64,000 nt of DNA. Source: Defluviitaleaceae bacterium (GTDB lineage: Bacteria > Bacillota > Clostridia > Lachnospirales > WQUN01). Of the stretch, positions 24,913 to 34,482 are shown in pieces (the first letter of the stretch is position 1; each line of letters opens with the position of its first letter). The stretch spans positions 1 to 64,000 of the forward strand of contig WRLD01000001.1 of NCBI GenBank assembly GCA_009777845.1, written 5' to 3'. The notes under the pieces are model-generated. The model was not told the DNA's origin. It did no database searches and saw only the letters and a program-made list of their open reading frames with translations. A program made the position numbers and the translations under genes.

Positions 24913-27600
24913 TCACACGCTGTCAAGGCTTCGAGATGACATTCCCACCACCGTCATTCGGTGAAAAGGGGCTATGCCCCTCGGCGAAAAAGGGGCTATG
25001 CCCCCCCCATATTTTACATGCACTCGCTCTACTTTGTCTAGTAGTGGGCGTGATGTAATTATTAGGAATATTACCGTAGCGGCGGAATGTACTATGTCAA
25101 AGGGCAAGCCCACGGCATACGAGGCGATAAACATCTCGGCTGTGGGGCTTGGCTGATACATAATTACGTTCGCGAAATTCATTATACCACCATAAATAAA
25201 AAATGTGACAATACCGCCGAATATCGCAAGCGGTACGCTTCGCCTAAAAGCTCGCCAACGCCCGACAAGCCCCGCCGACAAGCCGATTACGCCAAAGGCG
25301 AGCATTTGCCACGGTGTCCACGGCCCCTGCCCAAAAAACATGTTGCTGACAAACGCCGTCATCGCGCCGACAAGCAAGCCCGCCTCGCCGCCTAGTGCGA
25401 CCCCCGCGATAATAACAATCGCAATGGCTGGCTTAAACTGCGGATACATAAAAAACGCCGACCGCGCCGCCACCGCTATGGCACAGAATACCGCGACAAT
25501 AACCAGCTCGCGCGCCTTGGGCTTACGCCCCTCGAACGCAAGCGCGAAGGGCAAGAGTGCTTGGAAAATAATTAGCGTGGAAATTAGATTAAAATGCAGG
25601 GCGAGGTGTATGCCTAGGGAGATTGTTATGGGAATGGTGAGCATGAAAATCAAACACGGATTTAACGGATTTTCGCGGATTCTGCGGATTGGCTCGTTGT
25701 GAGAGCCACGAAAATCCGATTTAAGGGATTCAAGGGCTTCACGCGGATTTAACGGATTTTCACGGATTTTGCGGATTGGCTCGTTGCGAGAGCCACGAAA
25801 ATCCGATTCAAGGGATTCAAGGGCTTCACACGGATTTAACGGATTTTCACGGATTTTGCGGATTGGCTCGTTGCGAGAGTCACGAAAATCCGATAAGCCC
25901 GATAAAATCCGCGTAATCCGTGAAAATCCGTGTTTAATCTCTTTTGAAACGGAAGAATCTACAGGATTCTGCGGTTCATGCGGTTGTAATGGGCTTGTCG
26001 GTGGGCTTGTCGTTCCCACGTCCCCACCCAATCCCCACACCACATCACCCACCGTAACCGCATTACCCAAAACATGCCTAGCCATACGATTAGCACTAGT
26101 CGTATAAAAATTATTACCGCAAAAAAACCTCTGCGCAGTATTTTCTGTAACAATGCCGCCGTCAAAAAACAACGCGCACCTATCCGCATATTCCGCACAA
26201 AACTCTATATCGTGGCTCACCAAAATAATGGCAGTGGAAGCCCCCGAAAGCTCAGCCGTAAGCCCACGCAAAATTTTACCCAAAGTCCGCTTGTATTCTG
26301 CGTCCAAGCCCTTTGTCGGCTCGTCCAATAACAAAATTCTAGGGCGTAGCAATAACAGCTTAGCTAACGCCGTTTGTTGCTGTTCGCCACCCGATAGGTC
26401 ATATGGGTGGCGGTCTAGCAGGCTCTCCAAGCCGCATATATTGACTACATTCGCCAAATGCCGCCGCTTTTCCTCACCAGTAATTTCCATAAACGACAAG
26501 GTAGCGTGCAATTCCTCGCCAACGCTCTTTTCCGTAAAAATCGCCTTGGGGTTTTGCGGCAGGGCGTATATTTGCGTGTCCGCCTTGATTTTTCCGCGGT
26601 AGGGCTTGTTGCTCCCTGCGATTAGCGACAGCGCGGTTGTTTTTCCCGTTGCGTTGCCGCCGACTATGGCTAAAATTTCGCCGTAATAGCCTTTCAGCGA
26701 CAGCCCCTTGATTACATCGGGCGCGTTTTTCTCGTACCTAAACCACAAATCCGTGACACTCAACGCACATTCGCCCTGCGTATGCTGTCTAATGGGAATT
26801 TCTTCCATTTTAACGGTCTGCGTGCTAAGCCACGCCGCACCCTCTCGCACGGTGAGCGGGCAAGCCCCGCGCCGTCCGCTCCGCGCCCAAATTTGCACAG
26901 GCGGCGGCATAAACGATTGCCCCACAAGCACGCTTTCCTGCGGCGTTCCGTCTGCTATAATACGCCCTTTTTCCATTATTATTACTTGGGAAGCAAGCGG
27001 CAGAGCTTCCTCTAGGCGATGCTCGGAAATAATTACCGTCACGCCAAGCTCCCTGTTTATTCTCGCCAAAATGGAAAAAAACTCCGCGGCGGCAATAGGC
27101 TCTAGCTGGCTTGCCGGCTCGTCCAAAATAAGCGCGGCAGGCTGCATTACCATAACCGACGCGAGCGCGAGAATTTGCTTTTGTCCGCCCGACAGCTCCG
27201 ACACAGGCTTGTGAAACCACGTCTGTATGCCAAAATAATTAGCCATTTCTGCCACGCGAAGGCGTATCGCGGCAGTGTCAAGCCCAAGATTTTCCAAGCC
27301 AAAGGCAAGCTCGTGCCATACCTTGTCTGTCACAATTTGGCTTTCCGCCGACTGCATAACAAAGCCGATTTTTTCGCAGTGGTCGGCAAGCGGCTCGCCG
27401 CCGAAATAAATCGCGCCGCGCTTTTCGCCATGCGGCACGAGCGCAGGCTTTAGGTGGCGTAATAGCGTGGTTTTTCCGCAACCTGTACGTCCGCACACTA
27501 GCACAAAAGCCCCGCGCTCGATTTTTAGGCTAATGTCCGCGAGTGTGGGGGTTTGGTTTGGATATGAAAATGTCAGATTTTCGATTGTGAAAATTTCCAT
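24913..27600 (-). CDS. ECF transporter: two fused ATPases joined to an S component through repeats
   Basis: The 895-residue frame holds two ABC ATPases, an insert, and a membrane S component. ATPase 1: GRTGCGKTT, LSGGQKQ, LILDEPASQ. ATPase 2: GGNATGKTT, LSGGEQQQ, LLLDEPTKG. Residues ~555-650 come from a family A repeat with 87-base tandem units, giving NEPIRKIRENPLNPC three times. Residues ~653-865 are the S component (ELVIVAVFCAIAVAARSAFF). The last ~30 residues (GIAPF, VVGMSSRSLDS) come from family C. The S part has its own ATG at 25644 but no ribosome site. The substrate is unproven; DUF4430 neighbours point to a corrinoid. Start at 27600, overlapping ecfT. Confidence 0.85.
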   Translation of the reverse strand: MEIFTIENLTFSYPNQTPTLADISLKIERGAFVLVCGRTGCGKTTLLRHLKPALVPHGEKRGAIYFGGEPLADHCEKIGFVMQSAESQIVTDKVWHELAFGLENLGLDTAAIRLRVAEMANYFGIQTWFHKPVSELSGGQKQILALASVMVMQPAALILDEPASQLEPIAAAEFFSILARINRELGVTVIISEHRLEEALPLASQVIIMEKGRIIADGTPQESVLVGQSFMPPPVQIWARSGRRGACPLTVREGAAWLSTQTVKMEEIPIRQHTQGECALSVTDLWFRYEKNAPDVIKGLSLKGYYGEILAIVGGNATGKTTALSLIAGSNKPYRGKIKADTQIYALPQNPKAIFTEKSVGEELHATLSFMEITGEEKRRHLANVVNICGLESLLDRHPYDLSGGEQQQTALAKLLLLRPRILLLDEPTKGLDAEYKRTLGKILRGLTAELSGASTAIILVSHDIEFCAEYADRCALFFDGGIVTENTAQRFFCGNNFYTTSANRMARHVLGNAVTVGDVVWGLGGDVGTTSPPTSPLQPHEPQNPVDSSVSKEIKHGFSRITRILSGLSDFRDSRNEPIRKIRENPLNPCEALESLESDFRGSRNEPIRKIRENPLNPREALESLKSDFRGSHNEPIRRIRENPLNPCLIFMLTIPITISLGIHLALHFNLISTLIIFQALLPFALAFEGRKPKARELVIVAVFCAIAVAARSAFFMYPQFKPAIAIVIIAGVALGGEAGLLVGAMTAFVSNMFFGQGPWTPWQMLAFGVIGLSAGLVGRWRAFRRSVPLAIFGGIVTFFIYGGIMNFANVIMYQPSPTAEMFIASYAVGLPFDIVHSAATVIFLIITSRPLLDKVERVHVKYGGGIAPFSPRGIAPFHRMTVVGMSSRSLDSV
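24920..25009. repeat. Family C repeat at the 3' end of the ECF fusion gene
   Basis: It contains GTCAAGGCTTCGAGATGAC, ATTCCCACCA and two copies of AAAGGGGCTATGCCCC. It encodes the last ~30 residues and supplies the end of the reading frame. Orientation relative to the gene is the same as in the glycosylase gene. Confidence 0.8.
25651..25938. repeat. Family A repeat with 87-base tandem units inside a gene
   Basis: An inverted family A repeat whose left arm plus spacer (CGGATTGGCTCGTTGCGAGA, GATTCAAGGGCTTCAC) has been repeated in tandem. The period of 87 bases is 29 codons, so the surrounding ECF frame stays open. Confidence 0.9.
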
Positions 27601-28463
27601 GTGAGCTGTTCCCTTATAATAGAAAGAATCGGTAGCAGGCATAACGCCGCAAACGCCAAAAACGCCCTGCCGCCGCCTAAATTAAACGATGGGAAATCCC
27701 CAAAATCCCCCACGAGAATAATAACCGCACAAAGGGCGATATACCCTAGCGCGAACACATCACGGCGCGTAAACGTAAAAATAGAAAAGCTCGTTCGGGG
27801 GCGCAAGCCGTAGCCGCGGCTTTTCATGCTATCGGCTGTTTCTATGCAGTCCTCTAATGTCCATGATATTAGAATGGATAGGATTTTTATTGCTTTTTTT
27901 ACGCTATTTTTCTTACGTGCTAAGAAACTACGCTTCGTGACGTTGCGTGAATTGTCACGATATTCCGCCGAGGTTACAAGCGGCGAAGCCGCCGCCTGTG
28001 CCGCCGTGATTTCCTTGAGCCGCGCCCTAAAACGCGGCAGCATACGAAGCGTAATCGACAGCACCAACGCCAAAGCAGGGCTAAAGCCTAATACATAAAT
28101 AAATTTATCGCTAGTCATAACCTTATTAAAGCACAAAAACCAAGTAACGACCGCCGCGAGCATAATCGCCGCCGCTATGCCGTAAAGCACGGCTTCCAGC
28201 GTAACAGGGTTTCCGTTAGGCAAATACGCCAAAATTGTCACGCCCCTATGGTTAAATAGCGGATTCATAACGGCAGTAATTGCAACAAGCGGCAGTACAA
28301 GCGACAAGTATTTGGCAATTTTTCCCAACGGCGTAAGCAAGCAAGCGTACAAAACAGCGCATATTAGCGAAATAAGCAAGAATATAGGGTTCATAATAAA
28401 CACAGTAAAGCCAACCACCGCCGCAAAAAACGCCAGTGATACATAGGGATTATAGCCGTTCAC
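27573..28463 (-). CDS. ecfT: ECF transporter T component with an in-frame repeat insert
   Basis: The 296-residue membrane scaffold links the ECF ATPases to substrate-binding S components. It has about six membrane segments and the coupling-helix signature SMKSRGYG near residues 213-220, with an earlier LRMLPRFRARLKEI. Residues ~157-181, between AAQAAA and SVKKAIKIL, are encoded by a family D repeat and are absent from ordinary T proteins as I know them. They fall in the cytoplasmic arm that contacts the ATPases. The gene overlaps both neighbours by 14 and 28 bases. Confidence 0.9.
   Translation of the reverse strand: MNGYNPYVSLAFFAAVVGFTVFIMNPIFLLISLICAVLYACLLTPLGKIAKYLSLVLPLVAITAVMNPLFNHRGVTILAYLPNGNPVTLEAVLYGIAAAIMLAAVVTWFLCFNKVMTSDKFIYVLGFSPALALVLSITLRMLPRFRARLKEITAAQAAASPLVTSAEYRDNSRNVTKRSFLARKKNSVKKAIKILSILISWTLEDCIETADSMKSRGYGLRPRTSFSIFTFTRRDVFALGYIALCAVIILVGDFGDFPSFNLGGGRAFLAFAALCLLPILSIIREQLTWKFSQSKI
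27922..27992. repeat. Family D repeat inside ecfT
   Basis: AAGAAACTACGCTTCGTGACG, TTGTCACGATATTCC and CAAGCGGCGAAGCCGC correspond to 24640-24713. The copy keeps the ecfT frame open. Confidence 0.65.
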
Positions 28464-28848
28464 GAGTGTACACCCATTCTACCGCATCGCCGTCAGTTAA
28501 GCTATACGACGACGCGCTTATGCTCGGCGAATCGCCATTGACGAGATAAGTCCAGCCCGACAACGCCCCTTGTTCAAACTCGTAAACATTCGCGATTGCT
28601 TCCACGTACGCCGTGTTAGTAATAGGAACAAACCGCGCCGACATGTGGATTCCTGCCGTTCGCATTTCCCGCTGAAGCACATCAAAAACAGACTCGCCCT
28701 CGCGGAAATTTACCTCCGTAGCAGGAAAAATCACGCCGTCATGGGTTGTCACGCTAAGGGTTGCGGTAAGTCCGCCCTCAGGGGCTTGTCCTTGCGAACA
28801 GCCGACAAGTAGCAGCATGAAAATGATACTGTACGCTAATGCCCTCAT
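28450..28848 (-). CDS. DUF4430-domain lipoprotein
   Basis: The 132-residue protein has a lipoprotein signal (MLLLVGCSQ) and one DUF4430 domain, related to the C-terminal beta domain of transcobalamin (VNFREGESVFDVLQREM, GWTYLVNGDSPS, DAVEWVY at the end). The ATG at 28848 overlaps the previous stop as ATGA, and its end overlaps ecfT, so all four genes form one transport operon. It could capture substrate at the outer face and pass it to the S component. Cobalamin or a derivative is an inference from the fold family. Confidence 0.85.
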   Translation of the reverse strand: MRALAYSIIFMLLLVGCSQGQAPEGGLTATLSVTTHDGVIFPATEVNFREGESVFDVLQREMRTAGIHMSARFVPITNTAYVEAIANVYEFEQGALSGWTYLVNGDSPSISASSYSLTDGDAVEWVYTRERL

Positions 28849-30914
28849 TGCTCTACCAATTCCCAATAACAAACAAGCGCGTAAGCCGCCTGCTGTGTAG
28901 CCATTCCGTTAATCGAACTAGTCCTGTGCGGGCTTTTAAATGCGCCGCTTTCCAAATCGTACCAACGTAGCAAGACCTCCACATGGCTTGCCGCGTTGGT
29001 TTCTATGGCCGTAAACGCGAGAATAAGCTGTGCCGCGGTTTCGGGCGTTTCTGCTTCCTGTCCGCGTAGCCAAATAAGCGACATGGTGACCGCCGCCCAG
29101 ACATCTTCACGCCCATAATACGGCGCGAGCGCCTGTATCGCCATGCAAGTAATATCAATATCTCCCTCGGCCTGTGCCGTCAAGCCCCACGAGCCGTCCG
29201 CGTGCTGAGTATCGAGCAGGCTTTGGATATATTGCTCGCGTTGCCCCTCGTACTCGCCCGAGTCGAGCGCCATAAGCGCGAATATGTCTACATTTGTAGT
29301 CTGGTTGATATACTCGCGTTCGTTTATGGGAATAAATTCCTTATATGGCAAGGTATAGTCGTGTTCGTTATACGCCGCCGCGTCCATTCCTAGGGCGGTA
29401 AGCACGAGAGTAACGCGCTGATAATCCGTCCAGCCTCGCAAGGCGTGGCTTTCCATGCTTTCGAGCCATTGCCCCGCCTGCTCCTGCGAAGCGCGGTTTG
29501 CCCTCGCCAGTGTAAACGCCGCCCAGTCCCAATCGCCGACAAAATTCTCATCAAGCCAGTCTAGCGAGGTGTTCATTGCCGTTTGCCAGTCGATTTCTAG
29601 GTCGTAAATATAGAGCCATTCTACGTCGTCGCCGTCCTGTAGCCTTATGCTATCCGCCGCCGCTTGCGGCGAGTGGCTATTTACGCGATATTCCCAGCCA
29701 GAGGTCGGGCCCTTGTCAAACTCCGCAAGCCCGTCTATGGAATAAACATAACCGCCGCGCGCGCCTATATCTAGCCCTGTTTCCAGTAGCGCATCATAAA
29801 TGGAAGCACCGGACGTGACCTCTACCGCGCCCGAAAAGAACGTAATCCCGTTAAGCTCGCTTATTGTCACGGAAGCGGTGGCACGCGCCTGCTCGGAGGG
29901 CGGAGGCGGCGGCTTGGGAATGCCCTCGGGAATGGGATTTAGCCCAAAAAAGCCGTCACTCATATCATACAGCGCGTTTCTGTGGTGGTGGTAGCGGTCG
30001 TACGCCACTAGCGCGTAGGCGGCTTGCTCCGTGGTAAGCCTGTTTGCCGCGCGGCCGCTTACGTGCCATTCGCCGTTTTCGTCCATGTCCCACACATCGG
30101 CGGTAAAAGCGCCCACGCCGCTATCGTAGTATTCAAGCATACTGTACACATACTCGCGCGGGCTTTTTCCTATAGCGGCGAATGCGACAATCAGCTGCGC
30201 GTACGTTTCCGCACTGGAAATATCTTGCTCGTCAATCCATTCAAGCGCGGCGGTAATCGCCTGTGTAACGTCCTCGCGTTCGGCGTAGTACGGTGCAAGT
30301 GCTTGAATAGCCATAGCCGTGGTGTCTACGTCCTGCCATTCGCCTATTGCCCATGCGCCTGAGGGGTGTTGTGCGGTTAGGATAGCGGTGATGAAGTGGC
30401 TAGGTTGGGTTTGTGGTTCTATTTGTGATTCGGATTGTGATTCTGTTTGTGCGTGTTCTTCTGCTTCCATTTTGCCATTGGCATTAAGCGCGAGAAGCAT
30501 GATAATATTGTCGCTTACATTCTCTGACGGTATAAATTGCCATTCGGGGGCTTCCTGCCCCAAAGCAGTCAACACAAGAGTTAAACGAGCGTTGTCCGCT
30601 TGGCTTAAATTTTCGGTGTCTATTTGTTCCATGTTAGACATGTACAAGGAGTACCATTCCGCATGATTGACATCTGCCCTCGCCACAGCAAGCACCGCCC
30701 ACTCATCGCCAAGTGTCGGGCTTGGTATTTCCTGCAATAGCCAGCCCAAGGAGCTTGTCATAGGCAAAGAATAGTAGCGCGTGCTTCTTATAATTACCGA
30801 CACCGCTATAGGCACAACAGCAAAAATAAGCACCGCCACAAGGGCAAAGCTAAGCATGGTGGGGATTTTGAATTTTGTGGTTTTGAATGGTTTGGGTGCT
30901 TGGGGTGTTTTCAT
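28845..30914 (-). CDS. Membrane-anchored prenyltransferase/squalene-oxidase-repeat and DUF4430 protein
   Basis: The 689-residue protein has an N-terminal membrane anchor (residues ~20-45) and two alpha-toroid-type repeat blocks with repeated DGSWGL, TAMAIQALAPYYAERE and AYALVAYDRY motifs. A DUF4430 domain sits between them (ISELNGITFFSGAVEVTSGA to DDVEWLYIYDLE). The toroid plus DUF4430 order is that of intrinsic-factor/transcobalamin-like proteins, which bind corrinoids between the two domains. It starts the ECF operon, preceded by GAGG. No cobalamin riboswitch was seen in the leader, which weakens the cobalamin assignment. Confidence 0.85.
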   Translation of the reverse strand: MKTPQAPKPFKTTKFKIPTMLSFALVAVLIFAVVPIAVSVIIRSTRYYSLPMTSSLGWLLQEIPSPTLGDEWAVLAVARADVNHAEWYSLYMSNMEQIDTENLSQADNARLTLVLTALGQEAPEWQFIPSENVSDNIIMLLALNANGKMEAEEHAQTESQSESQIEPQTQPSHFITAILTAQHPSGAWAIGEWQDVDTTAMAIQALAPYYAEREDVTQAITAALEWIDEQDISSAETYAQLIVAFAAIGKSPREYVYSMLEYYDSGVGAFTADVWDMDENGEWHVSGRAANRLTTEQAAYALVAYDRYHHHRNALYDMSDGFFGLNPIPEGIPKPPPPPSEQARATASVTISELNGITFFSGAVEVTSGASIYDALLETGLDIGARGGYVYSIDGLAEFDKGPTSGWEYRVNSHSPQAAADSIRLQDGDDVEWLYIYDLEIDWQTAMNTSLDWLDENFVGDWDWAAFTLARANRASQEQAGQWLESMESHALRGWTDYQRVTLVLTALGMDAAAYNEHDYTLPYKEFIPINEREYINQTTNVDIFALMALDSGEYEGQREQYIQSLLDTQHADGSWGLTAQAEGDIDITCMAIQALAPYYGREDVWAAVTMSLIWLRGQEAETPETAAQLILAFTAIETNAASHVEVLLRWYDLESGAFKSPHRTSSINGMATQQAAYALVCYWELVEQ

Positions 30915-31109
30915 TTTTATACCTCGTTGCTTTTTTAGCTCGTTTTTTTAACTCGATTTTTTAGCTCGTTTTTTGGCGATTTTTCATGTGCGGTTTTTAG
31001 TTTAAACAACTTATACATTAAACCTGTTGTTACGCCCTCATTATATCTCGCATAACATCAATTTTCAACACATCTACACGACAAACGCACGAAGCCGAAA
31101 TGCGTAAAT

Positions 31110-31222
31110 CAAACACGGATTTAGCGGATTTCCACGGATTTACGCGGATTGGCTCGTGGGAAAATCCGCTAAGTCCGAAAGAATCCGCGAAAATCTGCGT
31201 AAATCCGCTAAATCCGTGTACT
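31110..31222. repeat. Family A repeat
   Basis: One compact inverted copy of CGGATTTA-type units with a GGCTCGTGGGAAAATCC centre, in the gene-free 30915-31383 spacer between the xylanase and ECF operons. The rest of that spacer holds AT-rich TTTTTTAGCTCG direct repeats (30925-30970) and family C copies. Confidence 0.85.
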
Positions 31223-31246
31223 ATGCTTTCTAAACTATAGTAAACC

Positions 31247-31391
31247 GTTAAGGCTTGCCACGATATTCCCACCAACAAAAAGTCGGTGAAAAGGGGCTAT
31301 GCCCCCTCGTGACGACATTCCCAATACCTACACACTAAAGGCTCGTGACGACATTCCCACCACACTACAGCGGTGAAAAGGGGCTACGCCC
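31247..31391. repeat. Family C repeats, two to three copies
   Basis: AAGGCTTGCCACGATATTCCC, GGTGAAAAGGGGCTATGCCCC, CGTGACGACATTCCC and GGTGAAAAGGGGCTACGCCCC lie in tandem. The last copy reaches into the xylanase gene and supplies its stop codon. Confidence 0.8.
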
Positions 31392-34300
31392 CCCACACCA
31401 ACCACCTCATAAAAGCACTAACATCAGCCGCATTAACAACCCCATCACCATTCAAATCCGCCACAGCAAACATCGGGCTTGACGGCACAGGCAACGTAAA
31501 GCCTGCATGACCTGCAATCGCGCGCGCGAGCCATACCACATCGGCGGACGATACCGCACCCAAGCCATTTGTGGAAACCGCGCCTAGTCTAAGCCATTGT
31601 GCGGTAACGGTGGTGTTGCTGGTTATATTAGTAAAGGAAGTGTCCCATGAAAGCACGTAGCCGCTGCGTTCCGCTATAGGCGCGGTAGCCGCTGCGTTTT
31701 GGGATATAGTCTGCGTAAGATTTCCGCCGCCTGTGTGCGTACCGCCGTTTAGGTTGAAGGTCACTTCGTAGGTGGTAGGCTCGGTAAAGCTAATGTCTAG
31801 CCAAGCCTGCGAAATAACGTCACGCTCCGCCCAAGGAGCGGCCGCGCCCATACTGCCGCGCGCGGTGTTAAGCCTGTTGTTGCTTGCACGAGTGGCGCGG
31901 TCTGTTCCCTCGGCGGTGTTAGAGCCTGGAATAGTTCCTCCGCCTATGTCTACGGTCAAGATTACATAGATATAATTCGCCGTGACACCGCCCGACACAA
32001 GCAACGCCCGAGGTATAGCAAGCTCCGTTTCCGTTGTGCCGTTGCCGAACGAATTTGTCATGCGTACCTGCCCTGTGGCGGCATAGTCGCCCATGGCGAT
32101 ATTGGACGAGGTCGCAAACGTGATATTTTCACGCGATACAGCCTCGGGCGTAAACGCGGTAGTACCGCCTGCGCTAGTCATGGTCTGCGTCGGGTACGAG
32201 GATAAATCCGTCCACGCCAAAATCCGCCGTGACGTGTCCCACGCAGGGCTAAAGGAAAAACGCAAAACGCCGTCACCTGTACTATTGGCGATTCTCGCGC
32301 GGTTTATGTCAGAAATTTCCAGCCTAAGCAGGTGATTACCGTTACCCATTTGCGTGACAAGGGGGTCTGCGGGGGTAATGCGCCTATCGGGCTTCCAGAA
32401 TATTACTGGGTCTGTAGGGTCGGGCGGATTTTCGGGTATTGCCCTGTGAATAAGAATATCGTGTATAAACCATGTTGTGCTTACTTGGTTGCCGCGTATG
32501 CGTAGGTGGTTGTGGCGTGAGGAGGTCATGTCGGAGCTTATTAAATTGAGAATGTCCTGCGTTACCGTGAACGTAATCGTATGATTGCCGCCTGCGGCTA
32601 CGCTTGCGGAGGCCACAGTGTTTGCGGTAGCGGCGGAAGAACCAGCCTGTATGGAAATCGTGTTCGCGGCAGTGCCTTGATTTGTCACTAGCACGCTAAT
32701 TACATCGCCTGGCAGGATTTCGACCGTTTGCGAAGCAGGGTATAGAGGGGCTTGGGAAGTGCCTGGCGGGTCGGTATTGTTTCTCGCATAGCCAGTAGGC
32801 AGAATATCCACGCCGCGCCAATGTCCGCCCGAGCCAGCAGGCACGGAAACACGCACAATGCCGCTTCCCATGGTGTGTACGTCTATCGCGCCGCCTGCCG
32901 AGGTCTGCAAGCCAGCCGTATTCGCCAAGGTGTCGCCAGTAGGCAAGCCCAACGCCCTAAGCTGTAGCACAGCCTCACGCCCCTCGGGAACGATAAGCCT
33001 CGCGCGTTGTGTGGGCGGCGGCGTGATGCCCCTGCTGACTAAATCCAGCACTGAAATACCTGCCACGGTAACGTCCGTTATAGTAAAATTGACGTTACGC
33101 AGGGCTTCGGCAGTGCCTAGGAATGGGTAGCTTGTCGCGCCCGACCATGGCTCGGTTATTTCGGCGGAGCTTGGCACGGTTATTGTAAAGTTTCTATTAG
33201 AAGTAGAAACTGTCGCGCTTACGCCTGTGCCTTGCAGGTCTAAACGCCCTGCGGTTGTACCTGCTACAGTGCCGCGGATTACAATGGGCGGCGGGTTGCT
33301 TGCCCCAAACAAGGCGCGCAGCGCAGGTATGTCTATAAATATGCCGTTGTTGTGGTCGTGCTCGCCAGTGCCGCGGCCGCTTACGGTTAAGCCACTGTCC
33401 GTGGGCGTTACGGTCGCGCCCCTTGGCTCAAAAAACGCCGAAGCAAGCGCAGGTGTCCACAGCGTATCTGGAATGGGGTCGCCGCCGCCGCCGCAATGCG
33501 TACAGCCGTTATTTGTACAAGCAATGTCCGTACCGTTTACGATACATAGGTATTCCACCGCGCCAGTACCCGTACTGCGGCTATCGCCGCCGAAGCCTTC
33601 TACTGTGAACGAAACCTCGTACAGCCTAGCCGTGGGGCTAAAGCTGGCGGTCGTGCCAGTGCCAGAGTGAGTTTGCGTGGGAATTTTCGACCAAGCGTCA
33701 AAATGCGCGGACACGTCTATTGTGCCGGAAATCGGCGTTGGCCTGTTCGAGCTGTTTCTGCGAACGCTGAAAATTTGTAGGAATGTCGCGTTGCCTGATA
33801 GCGAGGGCTGGTTTACGCGCCAGTTTGTCAAAATATCGTAGGTCGCGCCGTTTGCGGTTATTGTGCCGTGGCTTGTGTAGCCCGCGGCGGACGAGCTAGG
33901 CACATAGTTACGCCAGCCGTCAATAATGTACCATTCTATCATTGGGCTTTCCGTCCAGCCGTAAAGCGTGAGGTATGTAGCCCCACGGTTGCTTGTGAAC
34001 GCGGTGGCATTGTACGCTACGGAAATTGTGTCCAGTGAATCTAGCCTAGGACGTGAATTAGTAGGGCCGGGAAATCTTCTGCCTACGCGGAACAATGAAT
34101 TGTACGTAGATGTCCATGTGCCAGTGAACGAGCCATTGCTAAATATTTCCATCTGCATACCCTCTGCGCCGCGGTCGTCTGTCCACGCCTCGTAGTCAAA
34201 GCCGTTTACTCTGCCGCTTGTTGAGTTGTTTGCGTGGCGGTTTGGCGGAGCGGTGAGGTTGTGTACCCGCGTGAGGTTGAAGGCTTGTATTGTGGGGTCT

Positions 34301-34482
34301 GTGGGGTCGTTGGCGGTGGGGTCTGCGGTTTCTTCGGTAGCGGTAGGTTCTGCGGTAGGTTCTGCGGCGGCGTGGTCTGTAGGCTCTGCGGCGGCGTGGT
34401 CTGTAGGCTCTGCAAAAGCGGCGTTTAGGCTTAGTGCAGAAAGAACAATTAAGAATAGGGTGAAGCGAGCTAGTTTTTTCAT
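31384..34482 (-). CDS. GH11 xylanase with C-terminal dockerin
   Basis: The 1032-residue exported enzyme has a signal peptide (ending AAFAEP), a Thr/Pro/Ala linker, a GH11 xylanase domain (~80-310), middle beta-rich modules, an InlB-type repeat (VTFNLNGG to VTAQWLRLG) and a dockerin pair (SSADVVWLARAIAGH and DLNGDGVVNAADVSAFMRW). The GH11 nucleophile is E183 in MIEWYI and the acid is E295 in SFTVEGFGG. It would cut xylan while docked on a cohesin scaffold. The ATG at 34482 follows GGGAGG. The TAG stop and last residues come from a family C repeat. Confidence 0.87.
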   Translation of the reverse strand: MKKLARFTLFLIVLSALSLNAAFAEPTDHAAAEPTDHAAAEPTAEPTATEETADPTANDPTDPTIQAFNLTRVHNLTAPPNRHANNSTSGRVNGFDYEAWTDDRGAEGMQMEIFSNGSFTGTWTSTYNSLFRVGRRFPGPTNSRPRLDSLDTISVAYNATAFTSNRGATYLTLYGWTESPMIEWYIIDGWRNYVPSSSAAGYTSHGTITANGATYDILTNWRVNQPSLSGNATFLQIFSVRRNSSNRPTPISGTIDVSAHFDAWSKIPTQTHSGTGTTASFSPTARLYEVSFTVEGFGGDSRSTGTGAVEYLCIVNGTDIACTNNGCTHCGGGGDPIPDTLWTPALASAFFEPRGATVTPTDSGLTVSGRGTGEHDHNNGIFIDIPALRALFGASNPPPIVIRGTVAGTTAGRLDLQGTGVSATVSTSNRNFTITVPSSAEITEPWSGATSYPFLGTAEALRNVNFTITDVTVAGISVLDLVSRGITPPPTQRARLIVPEGREAVLQLRALGLPTGDTLANTAGLQTSAGGAIDVHTMGSGIVRVSVPAGSGGHWRGVDILPTGYARNNTDPPGTSQAPLYPASQTVEILPGDVISVLVTNQGTAANTISIQAGSSAATANTVASASVAAGGNHTITFTVTQDILNLISSDMTSSRHNHLRIRGNQVSTTWFIHDILIHRAIPENPPDPTDPVIFWKPDRRITPADPLVTQMGNGNHLLRLEISDINRARIANSTGDGVLRFSFSPAWDTSRRILAWTDLSSYPTQTMTSAGGTTAFTPEAVSRENITFATSSNIAMGDYAATGQVRMTNSFGNGTTETELAIPRALLVSGGVTANYIYVILTVDIGGGTIPGSNTAEGTDRATRASNNRLNTARGSMGAAAPWAERDVISQAWLDISFTEPTTYEVTFNLNGGTHTGGGNLTQTISQNAAATAPIAERSGYVLSWDTSFTNITSNTTVTAQWLRLGAVSTNGLGAVSSADVVWLARAIAGHAGFTLPVPSSPMFAVADLNGDGVVNAADVSAFMRWLVWGA

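Noticed and set aside
30915-31109. Cobalamin riboswitch before the ECF/DUF4430 operon
   Set aside because: No B12-box-like sequence (GCCACTG) or extended structure was seen; only AT-rich TTTTTTAGCTCG repeats.
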